Under the pieces are notes generated by a model. That model had not been told where the DNA came from. It saw only the letters and a list, made by a program, of their open reading frames with translations, and ran no database searches. From Streptomyces sp. SID12501 (lineage in GTDB: Bacteria > Actinomycetota > Actinomycetes > Streptomycetales > Streptomycetaceae), in the NCBI RefSeq assembly GCF_010550245.1, contig NZ_JAAGLU010000007.1:248001-312000 (forward strand): a DNA stretch of 64,000 nt, given 5' to 3'. The translations under genes and the position numbers were made by a program. This document shows positions 44,014-53,720 of the stretch, in pieces. Position 1 is the stretch's first letter. Every line of letters begins with the position of its first letter.

Positions 44014-44916
44014 TCAGCCCTTTCGGCCACTCGCCGCGTACACGTTGATGTCCGCGTCCGTGACGTCGTTGATGTCGCGGTAGCGGACCTTCTCGATGTC
44101 GTCCAGGGAGTCGAAGTACTCGGCGTCGACCTGCTCCGGGACCGGCGCGCCACCGTCGGGACGCCAGTGGTGGGCGGGCACGACGCCCGGCTCGTCGAGG
44201 GTGAGCCCGTTCTCCTCGAAGAAGCGTTCCACCTCGGCCCTGGACCGCAGCACGAAGGTGAACCCGCGCTCGGTGTACGTCCGTTGGACCGCGCGGATGT
44301 TCTCGGGGTTCAGGTCCTCGGTGAGGTGACTGAGGACGAGCCGGCTGCCGGAGGGCAGCGCGGCGACCAGCTCACGCACGATGTCGTACGCCTCCGGCTC
44401 CGCCACGAAGTGCAGGACCGCCGCGAGGACGAGCGCGATCGGCTGGTCGAAGTCGAGGGTCTTGCGGGCGTGTTCGAGGATCTGGGCCGGGTCGGCCAGG
44501 TCGGCGTCGATGTAGTCCGTACGGCCCTCCGGCCCGCTGGTGAGCAGGGCGCGCGCGTGGGCGAGGACGATCGGGTCGTTGTCGACGTACACGACCCGGG
44601 TGTCGGGGGCGATGCGCTGGGCGATCTGGTGGACGTTGTCCTGCGTGGGCAGGCCGGTGCCGATGTCGAGGAACTGCCGGATGCCCTCGTCCGTCGCCAT
44701 GGCGGTCACCGCGCGGCGCATGAAGTCGCGGTTGTGCCGGACGTCCAGGTATCCGCGCGGATTGGCGGCGAGCCCTGCGGCGGCCGCGTTGCGGTCGGCC
44801 GGGTAGTTGTCCTTGCCGCCGAGGAAGACGTCGTACACCCGGGCCGGGTGGGCCTTGGTGGAGTCGATCCTCCTTCTCAGCTCGGCGGGGTCCTGACTGA
44901 GAGCATCGCCGCTCAT
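44014..44916 (-). CDS. SAM-dependent methyltransferase, DUF574 type
   Basis: This 300-residue protein of the actinobacterial DUF574 (Methyltransf_19) family shows the starting motif HPARVYDVFLGGKDNYPADR, the SAM-binding FLDIGTGLPTQDNVHQIAQR, YVDNDPIVLAHARALL and LSHLTEDLNPENI. Streptomyces genomes carry many copies; substrates are unknown. An ATG with GGAG seven bases upstream is used. It is convergent with no close partner. Confidence 0.9.
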   Translation of the reverse strand: MSGDALSQDPAELRRRIDSTKAHPARVYDVFLGGKDNYPADRNAAAAGLAANPRGYLDVRHNRDFMRRAVTAMATDEGIRQFLDIGTGLPTQDNVHQIAQRIAPDTRVVYVDNDPIVLAHARALLTSGPEGRTDYIDADLADPAQILEHARKTLDFDQPIALVLAAVLHFVAEPEAYDIVRELVAALPSGSRLVLSHLTEDLNPENIRAVQRTYTERGFTFVLRSRAEVERFFEENGLTLDEPGVVPAHHWRPDGGAPVPEQVDAEYFDSLDDIEKVRYRDINDVTDADINVYAASGRKG

Positions 44917-45216
44917 GTGGCATCTCCATGGGGAGCCTGGTGTCCAAACCTCTTCAACGGACAACAACCTAGCTGCCGACCGCAGTTGATATTCGAAAAT
45001 CGAAAATCGACCGTCGGACCGTCCCGGAACCGGCTCCCGCCGTCCCGGACCATCCCGCAACGGAACGCCGTCACCGCAGGTCAGCGCAGTGGTCCACTGG
45101 CAGGCGTCCCAGATTCGCAGCGAAACATGGTGCCGGGACGGATCACGGCACAAGCTGTTGCCAGCCGAACGGCACCGTCACCCTCCCCTTCCCTTCCCCT
45201 CCGAAAGGGCACGCCC
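44917..45216. other. Intergenic region, nothing clear
   Basis: This 300-base divergent stretch contains GAAAATCGAAAATCGA (from about 44994), a short tandem repeat, but no gene or recognised motif. It must hold the promoters of the methyltransferase and the small lipoprotein. Confidence 0.4.
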
Positions 45217-45453
45217 ATGTCCGTACGCACCTCCCGTACGCGCCTGTTCGCCGCCACGGCGGTCGCGCTCGTCGCGCTCACCACACTCACGGCGTGCGAG
45301 GACGGCCAGGGCGTACGGGACGAGGGCCCGTCATCGGCATCCGCGAATTCGGAACCCGGACACGCATCCGGCACCGGAGCTGCCCTCGGAGTGGCTCACG
45401 GAAGGACTCACGGAAGGGCTCACAACATACGGGCAGCCTCGGTGGCCCAGTAG
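45217..45453 (+). CDS. Short putative lipoprotein overlapping hemB
   Basis: This 78-residue frame has a signal peptide and lipobox ([12 protein letters not shown], Cys about residue 27), a Ser/Gly/Ala tail and a three-copy AHGR-like run ([13 protein letters not shown]) from an 11-base DNA repeat. Its last 34 bases overlap the 3' end of the convergent hemB gene. It may be a truncated lipoprotein. Function unknown. Confidence 0.55.
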   Translation: MSVRTSRTRLFAATAVALVALTTLTACEDGQGVRDEGPSSASANSEPGHASGTGAALGVAHGRTHGRAHNIRAASVAQ

Positions 45454-46409
45454 GTGAGGATGTTCTGCGCCCCGGCGCGCTTGATCCCGGTCAGGGTCTC
45501 CAGGATGGCCCGCTCCCGGTCGATCCAGCCCTTCTCCGCCGCGGCCTCGACCATCGAGTACTCGCCGGAGATCTGATAGGCGACGACAGGCACCTCCACG
45601 GCGTCGGCAACGCGGGCGAGGATGTCGAGATAGGGCCCGGCCGGCTTCACCATGACCATGTCGGCGCCCTCCTCCAGGTCGAGCGCCAGCTCCCTCAGCG
45701 ACTCCCGGACGTTGGCGGGGTCCTGCTGATACGTCTTGCGGTCCCCCTTCAGCGAGGAACCGACGGCTTCCCGGAAGGGCCCGTAGAAGGCGGACGCGTA
45801 CTTGGCGGTGTAGGCGAGGATGGCGACGTCGTCGCGCCCGATCTGATCAAGGGCATCGCGAACGACCCCGATCTGCCCGTCCATCATCCCGCTGGGCCCC
45901 ACGACATGCGCACCGGCATCAGCCTGTACCTGAGCCATCTCGGCGTACCGCTCCAGGGTGGCGTCGTTGTCGACACGCCCTTGCGTGTCCAGCACCCCGC
46001 AGTGCCCGTGATCGGTGGTCTCGTCGAGACAGAGATCGGACATGACGAGCAGGTCGTCCCCGACCTCGGCCCGCACATCGCGGATGGCGACCTGGAGAAT
46101 CCCGTCCGGATCGGTACCGGGAGTCCCGAGGGCGTCCTTCTTCTCTTCCTCAGGCACCCCGAAGAGCATGATCCCGGAGACCCCTGCCGCCACGGCGTCC
46201 ACGGCAGCCTTCTTCAGACTGTCCCGGGTGTGCTGGAAGACCCCGGGCATGGCGGAGATCGGAACGGGCTCACTCACCCCTTCCCGCACAAAGGCGGGAA
46301 GGATGAAGTCGGCGGGATGCAGCCGGGTCTCGGCGACCATGCGCCGCATGACAGGCGAGGTACGCAGCCGCCGAGGACGCGCACCGGGAAAGGATCCGTA
46401 CTTCGACAT
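45420..46409 (-). CDS. hemB: Delta-aminolevulinic acid dehydratase (porphobilinogen synthase)
   Basis: This 329-residue enzyme condenses two 5-aminolevulinate molecules into porphobilinogen in the cytoplasm. The Schiff-base lysines K203 ([12 protein letters not shown]) and K255 ([11 protein letters not shown]) are present, and C127/C137 in [15 protein letters not shown] suit metal binding. It stands 283 bases downstream of hemD in the same direction and probably has its own promoter, since an intergenic repeat and hairpin separate them. Confidence 0.97.
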   Translation of the reverse strand: MSKYGSFPGARPRRLRTSPVMRRMVAETRLHPADFILPAFVREGVSEPVPISAMPGVFQHTRDSLKKAAVDAVAAGVSGIMLFGVPEEEKKDALGTPGTDPDGILQVAIRDVRAEVGDDLLVMSDLCLDETTDHGHCGVLDTQGRVDNDATLERYAEMAQVQADAGAHVVGPSGMMDGQIGVVRDALDQIGRDDVAILAYTAKYASAFYGPFREAVGSSLKGDRKTYQQDPANVRESLRELALDLEEGADMVMVKPAGPYLDILARVADAVEVPVVAYQISGEYSMVEAAAEKGWIDRERAILETLTGIKRAGAQNILTYWATEAARML

Positions 46410-46535
46410 CCCCCCACGCTACGCCCGCCCCACCCTCACCTTTGCCGACGCGACGTCGGCAGACACCCCTTGCAGGACCGGCCGTATTCCTCCGAGGACC
46501 GACCCGCATTCCTCCGAGCACCGGCCCGCGTTTCC

Positions 46536-46603
46536 AGCCCGTCCGGCGATTGAGGACAAGGCCCGTTCAGGGCCGGAGAGGGGGCTGGGGGCACAGCCCC
46601 CAG
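46536..46603. repeat. Streptomyces intergenic repeat with hairpin
   Basis: AGCCCGTCCGGCGATTGAGG (from 46536) resembles a sequence I recognise as common between Streptomyces genes. It is followed by an 8-bp hairpin (46585-46592 with 46596-46603), probably terminating the hem operon. Confidence 0.6.
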
Positions 46604-46692
46604 GGACAGGATGGGACGGGTAGGGGCGGCGGGGGCGGGGGCGAGAACAACCCACCGCAACCCCCACCCCACACCACCCCACCCCACACCAC

Positions 46693-48399
46693 CTACGTGG
46701 TCCGCCTCCGCCGAGCACCCGGCCGCCGCTCACTGGGCCGGGTGACCGGATCCCCCGACTCCACGGCGGAAGCCCTCCGCCGCAGCCCGAAGTCCGCCAA
46801 CGCCTCGGCCAACTTGTGCACGGACGGCTCCGGAGCCATCACGTCGACCCGCAGCCCATGCTCCTCCGCGGTCTTCGCCGTGGCAGGCCCGATACACGCG
46901 ATCACCGTCACGTTGTGAGGCTTGCCCGCGATCCCCACCAGGTTCCGCACGGTGGACGACGACGTGAAGAGAACGGCGTCGAAGCCACCCCCCTTGATCG
47001 CCTCCCGGGTCTCCTGCGGCGGCGGCGACGCCCGCACGGTCCGGTAGGCCGTGACGTCGTCGACCTCCCAGCCCAGCTCGATGAGCCCGGCCACCAGCGT
47101 CTCCGTGGCGATGTCGGCCCGAGGCAGGAAAACGCGGTCGATCGGATCGAAAACCGGGTCGTAAGGAGGCCAGTCGTCCAGCAAGCCGGCAGCGGACTGC
47201 TCCCCACTGGGCACCAGATCAGGCCTCACGCCGAAGGCGATGAGCGCCTTGGCGGTCTGCTCGCCCACCGCCGCGACCTTGATCCCGGCGAAGGCACGGG
47301 CATCGAGCCCGTACTCCTCGAACTTCTCACGAACCGCCTTCACCGCGTTCACCGAGGTGAAGGCGATCCACTCATAGCGGCCCGTGACGAGCCCCTTGAC
47401 CGCCCGCTCCATCTGCTGCGGAGTCCGCGGCGGCTCGACGGCGATCGTCGGCACCTCGTGCGGGACGGCCCCGTAGGACCGCAGCTGGTCGGAGAGCGAC
47501 GCCGACTGCTCCTTCGTGCGCGGCACCAGCACCCGCCACCCGAACAGCGGCTTGTTCTCGAACCACGACAGCTGCTCGCGCTGAGCGGCGGCGAACCGCT
47601 CGCCGACGACGGCTATCACGGGCCGGCCACCGTCGGGGGACGGCAGGACCTTGCCCTGCTTGAACATCTGGGCAATGGTCCCCAGCGTGGCCGACCAGGT
47701 CCGCTGACGCGTCGTGGTCCCGGCGATCGTCACGGTCAGCGGAGTGTCGGGCTTGCGCCCGGCCGCGACCAGCTCGCCCGCGGCGGCGGCAACCGAGTCG
47801 AGCGTCGTCGAGACGACGACCGTCCCGTCCGAAGCCCCGACCTCGGTCCAGCAGCGGTCCGACGCCGTACGGGCGTCCACGAACCGGACGTCCGCGCCCT
47901 GCGCGTCCCGCAGCGGCACACCTGCGTACGCGGGCACGCCCACGGCCGCCGCGATACCCGGGACCACCTCGAACGGGACGCCGGCGCGAACGCACGCCAG
48001 CATCTCCCCGGCGGCGTACGCGTCGAGCCCGGGATCCCCGGACACCGCACGTACGACCCGCCTGCCGCCCCGTGCGGCCTCCATGACAAGATGTGCGGCA
48101 TCCCGCACAGCGGGTACACCAGCGGTCGTTGACGCGCCGTCAACAACCGTTAGTTGAGGCGTGCCTGTGCCTGGATACGTGCTGCCAATAGGCGTGTCCA
48201 ATTCGGTGTTCAGCTCGGCAACGCCTTGTCTGGCGTGCGGGCGTACGACGTCGAGCACCTCGTGCTCGGCGACCAGTACGTCCGCGACCGCCAGCGCCTC
48301 GACGGCGCGCAGAGTCAGTAGTCCCGGATCCCCGGGTCCGGCACCGAGAAAGGTGACGTGCCCATGGTCCGGACCGGCGGGAAGGTTGGTGGGGCTCAC
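46693..48399 (-). CDS. hemD: Fused uroporphyrinogen-III methyltransferase/synthase
   Basis: This 568-residue bifunctional protein has an N-terminal SUMT-like (CobA/CysG) domain, about residues 13-250, which methylates uroporphyrinogen III with SAM (VTFLGAGPGDPGLLTLRAVE and VVPGIAAAVGVPAYAGVPL). The C-terminal HemD domain closes the linear tetrapyrrole (VPRTKEQSASLSDQLRSYGA, then WIAFTSVNAVKAV, FTSSSTVRNLVG and ACIGPATAKTAEE). The GTG overlaps the hemC stop (GTGA). The fusion is usual in Streptomyces and channels product to siroheme/cobalamin. Confidence 0.95.
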   Translation of the reverse strand: MSPTNLPAGPDHGHVTFLGAGPGDPGLLTLRAVEALAVADVLVAEHEVLDVVRPHARQGVAELNTELDTPIGSTYPGTGTPQLTVVDGASTTAGVPAVRDAAHLVMEAARGGRRVVRAVSGDPGLDAYAAGEMLACVRAGVPFEVVPGIAAAVGVPAYAGVPLRDAQGADVRFVDARTASDRCWTEVGASDGTVVVSTTLDSVAAAAGELVAAGRKPDTPLTVTIAGTTTRQRTWSATLGTIAQMFKQGKVLPSPDGGRPVIAVVGERFAAAQREQLSWFENKPLFGWRVLVPRTKEQSASLSDQLRSYGAVPHEVPTIAVEPPRTPQQMERAVKGLVTGRYEWIAFTSVNAVKAVREKFEEYGLDARAFAGIKVAAVGEQTAKALIAFGVRPDLVPSGEQSAAGLLDDWPPYDPVFDPIDRVFLPRADIATETLVAGLIELGWEVDDVTAYRTVRASPPPQETREAIKGGGFDAVLFTSSSTVRNLVGIAGKPHNVTVIACIGPATAKTAEEHGLRVDVMAPEPSVHKLAEALADFGLRRRASAVESGDPVTRPSERRPGARRRRTT

Positions 48400-49376
48400 T
48401 GTGCTCGCTCCCCCATCAGACCGGCCGCGCCCTTGGCAAGCATCTCGGCTGCGAGTACACGGCCGAGCGCCATTGCTTGGTCGTACGTCTCGGGCACGGG
48501 ACCGGTGGTGGACAGCTGCACCAGCGTCGAGCCGTCGGTCGTGCCGACGACGCCGCGCAGGCGCATCTCCTTGACAATCTGCCCGTCGGCCAGCAGGTCG
48601 GCCAGCGCGCCCACAGGGGCGCTGCAACCGGCCTCCAGGGCGGCGAGCAGTGACCGTTCGGCGGTCACGGCGGCCCGAGTGTACGGGTCGTCGAGCTCGC
48701 CGAGTGCCGCGATCAGGTCAGAGTCGCGGGAGGTGTTCCCCGCTCTGCACTCGATCGCCAGGGCCCCTTGGCCAGGGGCAGGCAGAACCATGTCGACCGA
48801 CAGGAAGTCGGTCACTTCGTCGGCGCGCCCGATGCGGTTGAGGCCGGCCGCGGCCAGCACCACCGCATCCAGCTCGCCACCGCGCACGAACCCGATCCGG
48901 GTGTCGACGTTCCCCCGGACCGGTACGACCTCGATGTCCAGGTCATGGGCACGCGCGTACGAGTTCAGCTGGGCGGTGCGCCGCGTCGAGCCCGTCCCGA
49001 CCCGCGCGCCGCGCGGCAGGTCGGTGAACTTGAGCTCGTCGCGCGCCACCAGTACGTCACGCGGATCCTCGCGCTCGGGTACGGCGGCCAGCACCAGGTC
49101 GTCGGGCTGCGCGGTCGGCAGGTCTTTGAGCGAGTGCACCGCGAAGTCGACCTCCCCGCGCAGCAACGCGTCCCGCAGGGCGGTCACGAAGACGCCCGTG
49201 CCACCGATCTGGGCGAGGTCCTCACGGGACACGTCGCCGTACGTCGTGATCTCCACGAGCTCGACGGGCCGCCCGGTCAGCCGGTGCACGGCGTCGGCGA
49301 CCTGTCTGGACTGGGCCAGGGCGAGTTGACTTCGCCTGGTCCCAAGTCTCAGCGCCCCTTGTACTGGCTCACTCAT
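48396..49376 (-). CDS. hemC: Porphobilinogen deaminase (hydroxymethylbilane synthase)
   Basis: This 326-residue enzyme polymerises four porphobilinogens. The dipyrromethane cofactor is carried by C251 in LEAGCSAPVGAL. LGTRRSQLALAQSRQVAD, HSLKDLPTAQ and GTGSTRRTAQL are conserved substrate-binding stretches, and PVRGNVDTR is present. It has ATGA overlap with hemA upstream and GTGA overlap with hemD downstream, giving a tightly coupled operon. Confidence 0.97.
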   Translation of the reverse strand: MSEPVQGALRLGTRRSQLALAQSRQVADAVHRLTGRPVELVEITTYGDVSREDLAQIGGTGVFVTALRDALLRGEVDFAVHSLKDLPTAQPDDLVLAAVPEREDPRDVLVARDELKFTDLPRGARVGTGSTRRTAQLNSYARAHDLDIEVVPVRGNVDTRIGFVRGGELDAVVLAAAGLNRIGRADEVTDFLSVDMVLPAPGQGALAIECRAGNTSRDSDLIAALGELDDPYTRAAVTAERSLLAALEAGCSAPVGALADLLADGQIVKEMRLRGVVGTTDGSTLVQLSTTGPVPETYDQAMALGRVLAAEMLAKGAAGLMGERAQ

Positions 49377-51199
49377 GCTCGCCCTCGGCTTCCGGCGTTC
49401 GTCTCAGCGATCTGGTCTGCGTCCTCGTCGGCCCGGTCCGCCCGGTCCGCCCGGGACACGGAGGCGACCGTCTCCTGGTCGAGGTCGAACAGGGTGCGCA
49501 GCGCGTCCGCGTACCCGGCGCCGCCGGGCTCGGCCGCGAGCTGCTTGACCCGTACGGTCGGCGCGTGCAGCAGTTTGTCGACCACGCGCCGCACGGTCTG
49601 CGTGATCTCGGCGCGGTGCTTCTCGTCGAGCCCGGGCAGCCGCCCGTCGAGGCGGGCGATCTCACCGGCGACGACATCGGCGGCCATGGCGCGCAGCGCG
49701 ACGACGGTGGGCGTGATGTGCGCGGCCCGCAGGGCGGCCCCGAAGGCCGCGACCTCGTCGGCGACGATCCGCCGGACCTGGTCCACGTCGGCCGCCATCG
49801 GAACGTCCGCCGAGGCCTCGGCCAGCGACTCGATGTCCACCAGCCGCACGCCGGCCAGCCGGTGCGCGGCGGCGTCGACGTCCCGGGGCATCGCCAGGTC
49901 GAGCAGCGAGAGCACGGCCGGGGGCCGCGGCACACCGGCCGGCATCTCGGGCCGCCGCTGCTCTGGAATCCGCCCGAGGGTGGCCGCGGTCAGGGCGAGC
50001 GCGGCGATCAGCTCACGGTCGTCGTCGGGTGTACGACGAGCCGCATCCCGTCGATCGACCGTCCCGTTGTCCACCCAGGCGGCGTGCTGCTCCAGCGTCG
50101 CCGCGTCCATCCCGGCGACGGCGGCCTCACCCATCACCGAGAACCCGGCCGACTCCTGCACGGCCTGCCCGGCGGACAGATCCAGCGGACAGCCGTCGTC
50201 GGTACCGATGCTGGTGGGCGGCAGAACCCCTCGTACGTCTCGTACGTCACCCTGCGCGGTCCTACGAGGGGACAGTCCGGCCTCGTCCACCGGCGCCCGG
50301 CCCTCGACGGCCGCCGCGATGATCTCGGCGGTGAGGACCAGCCCGGTCGCGCCGGTACAGGAAACGGCTATATCGGCACGTGTCAGCTCGAAGGGCACCG
50401 ACTCGATCGGCACCGCGCGGGCGGACACGGACGCCGGAACGCCCTCGTGGCCGTCGGGACCCTCGTACTGACTGTTCTCGCTGTTCTCGTTGATGATCTG
50501 CGCGAGCCGCTCGGCACGGTCCGGTGTGCGGTTGGCGACGACGATCTCGGCGACCCCAAGCCGCGCGAGCGTGGCGGCGGCGAGTGAGGACATGGATCCG
50601 GCACCGATGACCAGGGCTTTCTTGCCCGCGGCCCAGGATTCCACCGACCCCCCGGCAACCCCGGCTCCCCTCCCCCCGGCGAGCTGCTGGAGCCCGAAGG
50701 TGACCAGGGACTGTCCGGCCCGGTCGATGCCGGTCTCGGAGTGGGCGCGCTTGCCGACCCGCAGGGCCTGCTGGAACAGGTCGTTCAGCAGGCGGCCGGC
50801 GGAGTGCAGTTCCTGAGAGAGCGCGAGCGAGTCCTTGATCTGCCCGAGGACCTGTCCCTCGCCGACGACCATGGAGTCGAGTCCACAGGCGACGGAGAAC
50901 AGGTGGTGGACGGCCCGGTCCTCGTAGTGCACGTACAGGTACGGGGTGAGTTCGTCCAGCCCCACCCCGCTGTGCTGGGCGAGCAGCGTGGACACCTCGG
51001 CGACACCCGCGTGGAACTTGTCCACGTCCGCGTACAGCTCGATGCGGTTGCAGGTGGCGAGCAGCGCGGCCTCGGTCGCCGGTTCGGCGGCGACGGTGTC
51101 CTGAAGCAACTTGATCTGCGCGTCCTGGGACAGCGCGGCGCGCTCGAGGAGGCTGACGGGAGCGCTGCGGTGGCTCAGCCCGACGACGAGGAGACTCAT
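49373..51199 (-). CDS. hemA: Glutamyl-tRNA reductase, long actinobacterial form
   Basis: This 608-residue NADPH-dependent enzyme reduces Glu-tRNA to glutamate-1-semialdehyde, the first step of the C5 tetrapyrrole route. The catalytic C50 is in LLATCNRIELYAD. GKKALVIGAGSMSSLAAATL is the NADPH fold and ANRTPDRAE follows. It is longer than the usual 420-460 residues because of an insertion at roughly residues 230-400 rich in Asp/Arg/Ala. The start overlaps the rex stop (ATGA). Confidence 0.96.
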   Translation of the reverse strand: MSLLVVGLSHRSAPVSLLERAALSQDAQIKLLQDTVAAEPATEAALLATCNRIELYADVDKFHAGVAEVSTLLAQHSGVGLDELTPYLYVHYEDRAVHHLFSVACGLDSMVVGEGQVLGQIKDSLALSQELHSAGRLLNDLFQQALRVGKRAHSETGIDRAGQSLVTFGLQQLAGGRGAGVAGGSVESWAAGKKALVIGAGSMSSLAAATLARLGVAEIVVANRTPDRAERLAQIINENSENSQYEGPDGHEGVPASVSARAVPIESVPFELTRADIAVSCTGATGLVLTAEIIAAAVEGRAPVDEAGLSPRRTAQGDVRDVRGVLPPTSIGTDDGCPLDLSAGQAVQESAGFSVMGEAAVAGMDAATLEQHAAWVDNGTVDRRDAARRTPDDDRELIAALALTAATLGRIPEQRRPEMPAGVPRPPAVLSLLDLAMPRDVDAAAHRLAGVRLVDIESLAEASADVPMAADVDQVRRIVADEVAAFGAALRAAHITPTVVALRAMAADVVAGEIARLDGRLPGLDEKHRAEITQTVRRVVDKLLHAPTVRVKQLAAEPGGAGYADALRTLFDLDQETVASVSRADRADRADEDADQIAETNAGSRGRA

Positions 51200-51996
51200 G
51201 CCGGCATCACGGCGGGAACGTCCCCGTCAGGCCCTTTGCCACGACCACCACTGCCGCCCCGCACCTTGGCCGCGACCACCGGGGCGGTGCCGTCCGCCAC
51301 GGCTTCGGCGGCGGCAGCGGCGGCGTCGGCCACCTCGCCCGCCTTGCGCTGCTCGTGGAAGGCGAGGATCTGCAGCTCGATGCTGAGATCGACCTTGCGT
51401 ACGTCGACGCCGTCCGGGACGGTCAGCACGGTGGGCGCGAAGTTGAGAATGGAGGTCACACCGGCGGCGACGAGCCGTTCGCACACGGGCTGAGCGGCAC
51501 CGGCGGGGGTGGCGATAACGCCAATGGACACGCCGTTGTCCGCGATGATCCTTTCCAGATCATCCGAGTGCTGCACCGGAATACCGGCGACGGGCTTTCC
51601 CGCCATCGCGGGATCGGCGTCGATGAGGGCGGCCACCCGGAATCCACGGGAGGCGAAGCCGCCGTAGTTCGCGAGGGCGGCGCCGAGATTACCGATGCCG
51701 ACGATCACTACCGGCCAGTCCTGGGTCAGGCCCAGCTCACGCGAGATCTGATAGACGAGATACTCGACGTCGTACCCCACACCACGCGTCCCATAGGAGC
51801 CCAGGTACGAGAAGTCCTTGCGCAGCTTCGCGGAGTTGACGCCCGCGGCGGCGGCCAGTTCCTCGGAGGAGACCGTGGGTACCGAGCGCTCCGCCAGTCC
51901 GGTCAGCGCACGGAGGTACAGCGGAAGCCTGGCGACGGTGGCCTCGGGAATCCCTCGGCTGCGGGTCGCCGTTCGGTGAGTTCGGCCAGTTGCCAC
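51196..51996 (-). CDS. rex: Redox-sensing transcriptional repressor Rex
   Basis: This 266-residue protein has an N-terminal winged helix (IPEATVARLPLYLRALTGLA, SEELAAAAGVNSAKLRKDFS) and a Rossmann NADH-binding domain (VVIVGIGNLGAALANYGGFA, VIATPAGAAQPVC). It senses NADH/NAD and represses respiratory genes when NADH is high. The GTG at 51996 is chosen for its AGGAG ribosome binding site and because MATGRTHRTATRSRGIPEAT matches known Streptomyces Rex proteins. It leads the hemACD operon and an operator lies 78 bases upstream. Confidence 0.97.
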   Translation of the reverse strand: MATGRTHRTATRSRGIPEATVARLPLYLRALTGLAERSVPTVSSEELAAAAGVNSAKLRKDFSYLGSYGTRGVGYDVEYLVYQISRELGLTQDWPVVIVGIGNLGAALANYGGFASRGFRVAALIDADPAMAGKPVAGIPVQHSDDLERIIADNGVSIGVIATPAGAAQPVCERLVAAGVTSILNFAPTVLTVPDGVDVRKVDLSIELQILAFHEQRKAGEVADAAAAAAEAVADGTAPVVAAKVRGGSGGRGKGPDGDVPAVMPA

Positions 51997-52073
51997 GGTG
52001 CTCCTGCGGGTAGCGCGGGGCTGCAGGCGGTCACACGTTCCTGGACCGCCCCGTCGAATGCAGGCTATGTCTT

Positions 52074-52089
52074 TGTGAACGCGTGCACA
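52074..52089 (-). promoter_or_regulatory. Rex operator upstream of rex
   Basis: TGTGAACGCGTGCACA is one mismatch from the ROP consensus TGTGAA-N4-TTCACA. It lies in the rex leader region, as expected for autoregulation of rex-hemACD. The rest of 51997-52342 shows no gene. Confidence 0.85.
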
Positions 52090-52342
52090 AAGATGGTGTC
52101 CGATTTGCCCACCCAACGTGACCGGGGTCACGCACCCCTGTCTCACGCGTATGGAACCGGCGCACAAGCACCGCTGTCCCTCGCCGTCACAGGCACCGTT
52201 CGGGGGCAAAACCTCACACACTCCTCATGAATCCCGCCCCCGAGATCTGAACCGCACTCGATCCTAAGCGACTTTCCGGACCACTTGGACTGCCCGGTCA
52301 GCACTTGGTCAGAACTCGACCACTCGGTAATCCATCGGGAAT

Positions 52343-52618
52343 CTATGTGAGGGCTTTGCGAAGACGTTCTTCGCTCACGCGCCAGAACGTGTGCTGGGCG
52401 CCGTCGATGAGCACGACGGGGATCTGTTCCCAGTACTCACGGTTGAGTTCTTCGTCCTGACTGATGTCCTTCTGTTCCCACGGCACCCCAAGATCGGCAC
52501 ACACCTTCTCGACAACTCCCTGTGCGTCATCACACAAATGACAACCGGGCTTCCGGATGAGAGTGACGAGCCGGGACTGCGGCGTACGACGCTCGACGCG
52601 CCGAAAGAGGGGACCCAT
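52343..52618 (-). CDS. Glutaredoxin-like thiol protein
   Basis: This protein of about 91 residues has the active-site pair in RKPGCHLCDDAQGV, and EQIPVVLIDGAQHTFWRV carries the cis-proline region of the thioredoxin fold. It is a DUF836/glutaredoxin-family disulfide protein. The ATG at 52618 is the reasonable start. Its place between rex and the bldN region fits the conserved Streptomyces order. Confidence 0.88.
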   Translation of the reverse strand: MGPLFRRVERRTPQSRLVTLIRKPGCHLCDDAQGVVEKVCADLGVPWEQKDISQDEELNREYWEQIPVVLIDGAQHTFWRVSEERLRKALT

Positions 52619-52766
52619 ACGGCCATTGTCCCGCGCCGGACAAGGAGCTGCCCGACGCCCCGGCACAGCACCCGAACCAGTTCTTTAACTGTGCGGTCGC
52701 GGAGAGTTCACAACCTCCGAACCTCTCGGCTCCGGAAGCACCGAACAAACTGGCTATGCTCACGCC

Positions 52767-53720
52767 ATGGCCGCTCTCGGATGGCTCACTCCCCGTAGGC
52801 GCTCCGCCACGGCGCGGAGCGTGTTGGCAGGCGAGGCCTCGGCGGAGGCAGCGCGCAAGTCCTCCCAGGAGCTGGAGGAACTGACGCCTGCGCCGGAACT
52901 GCCGGGCGACGCGGAGGAAGCGGGGGAACCCGCGTTCCCCGTCCTCGGCGACGTCAGGGCCGCCGCCTTCTTCGACCTCGACAACACCGTGATGCAGGGC
53001 GCCGCGATCTTCCACTTCGGCCGGGGCCTGTACAAGCGGAAGTTCTTCGAGTCCCGCGACCTCTACCGATTCGCCTGGCAGCAGGCGTGGTTCAGGCTGG
53101 CCGGCATCGAGGACCCCGAGCACATGCAGGACGCCCGGGACTCCGCCCTCTCCATCGTCAAGGGCCACCGCGTCGCCGAACTGATGTCGATCGGCGAGGA
53201 GATCTACGACGAGTACATGGCCGAACGCATCTGGCCGGGCACACGCGCACTGGCCCAGGCGCACCTGGACGCGGGCCAGAAGGTGTGGCTGGTGACGGCG
53301 GCCCCGGTCGAGATCGCCACGGTCATCGCCCGCCGCCTCGGCCTCACCGGCGCCCTGGGCACGGTCGCGGAGTCGGTGGACGGCGTGTACACGGGCAAAC
53401 TGGTGGGCGAACCCCTGCACGGCCCGGCCAAGGCGGAGGCGGTACGCGCCCTGGCGACGGCGGAGGACCTGGACCTGACCCGTTGCGCGGCGTACAGCGA
53501 CTCGCACAACGACATCCCCATGCTCTCCCTGGTCGGCCACCCCTACGCGATCAATCCGGACGCCAAGCTCCGCAAGCACGCCCGCCGACTGGACTGGCGC
53601 CTGCGGGACTACCGCACCGCCCGCAAGGCGGCGAAGGTCGGCATCCCGGCGGCAGCCGGCGTAGGAGCGGTGGCCGGCGGCACGGCGGCAGCCATCGCCC
53701 TGCACCGCCGCCGCCGCTGA
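52767..53720 (+). CDS. HAD-superfamily IB hydrolase with C-terminal membrane segment
   Basis: This 317-residue protein has the first HAD motif AAFFDLDNTVMQG (D70 nucleophile, D72), the second motif WLVTAAPVE, and YSDSHNDIPMLSLVG at the metal site. The C-terminus is basic then hydrophobic (VGIPAAAGVGAVAGGTAAAI), a possible membrane anchor. The type IB group includes phosphoserine phosphatase-like and acyltransferase-linked enzymes; the substrate is unknown. It sits before bldN as in other Streptomyces. Confidence 0.88.
   Translation: MAALGWLTPRRRSATARSVLAGEASAEAARKSSQELEELTPAPELPGDAEEAGEPAFPVLGDVRAAAFFDLDNTVMQGAAIFHFGRGLYKRKFFESRDLYRFAWQQAWFRLAGIEDPEHMQDARDSALSIVKGHRVAELMSIGEEIYDEYMAERIWPGTRALAQAHLDAGQKVWLVTAAPVEIATVIARRLGLTGALGTVAESVDGVYTGKLVGEPLHGPAKAEAVRALATAEDLDLTRCAAYSDSHNDIPMLSLVGHPYAINPDAKLRKHARRLDWRLRDYRTARKAAKVGIPAAAGVGAVAGGTAAAIALHRRRR

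Noticed and set aside
46410..46692. CRISPR-like or riboswitch structure between hemD and hemB
   Set aside because: It contains one Streptomyces intergenic repeat and a hairpin but no regularly spaced repeats or known aptamer core.
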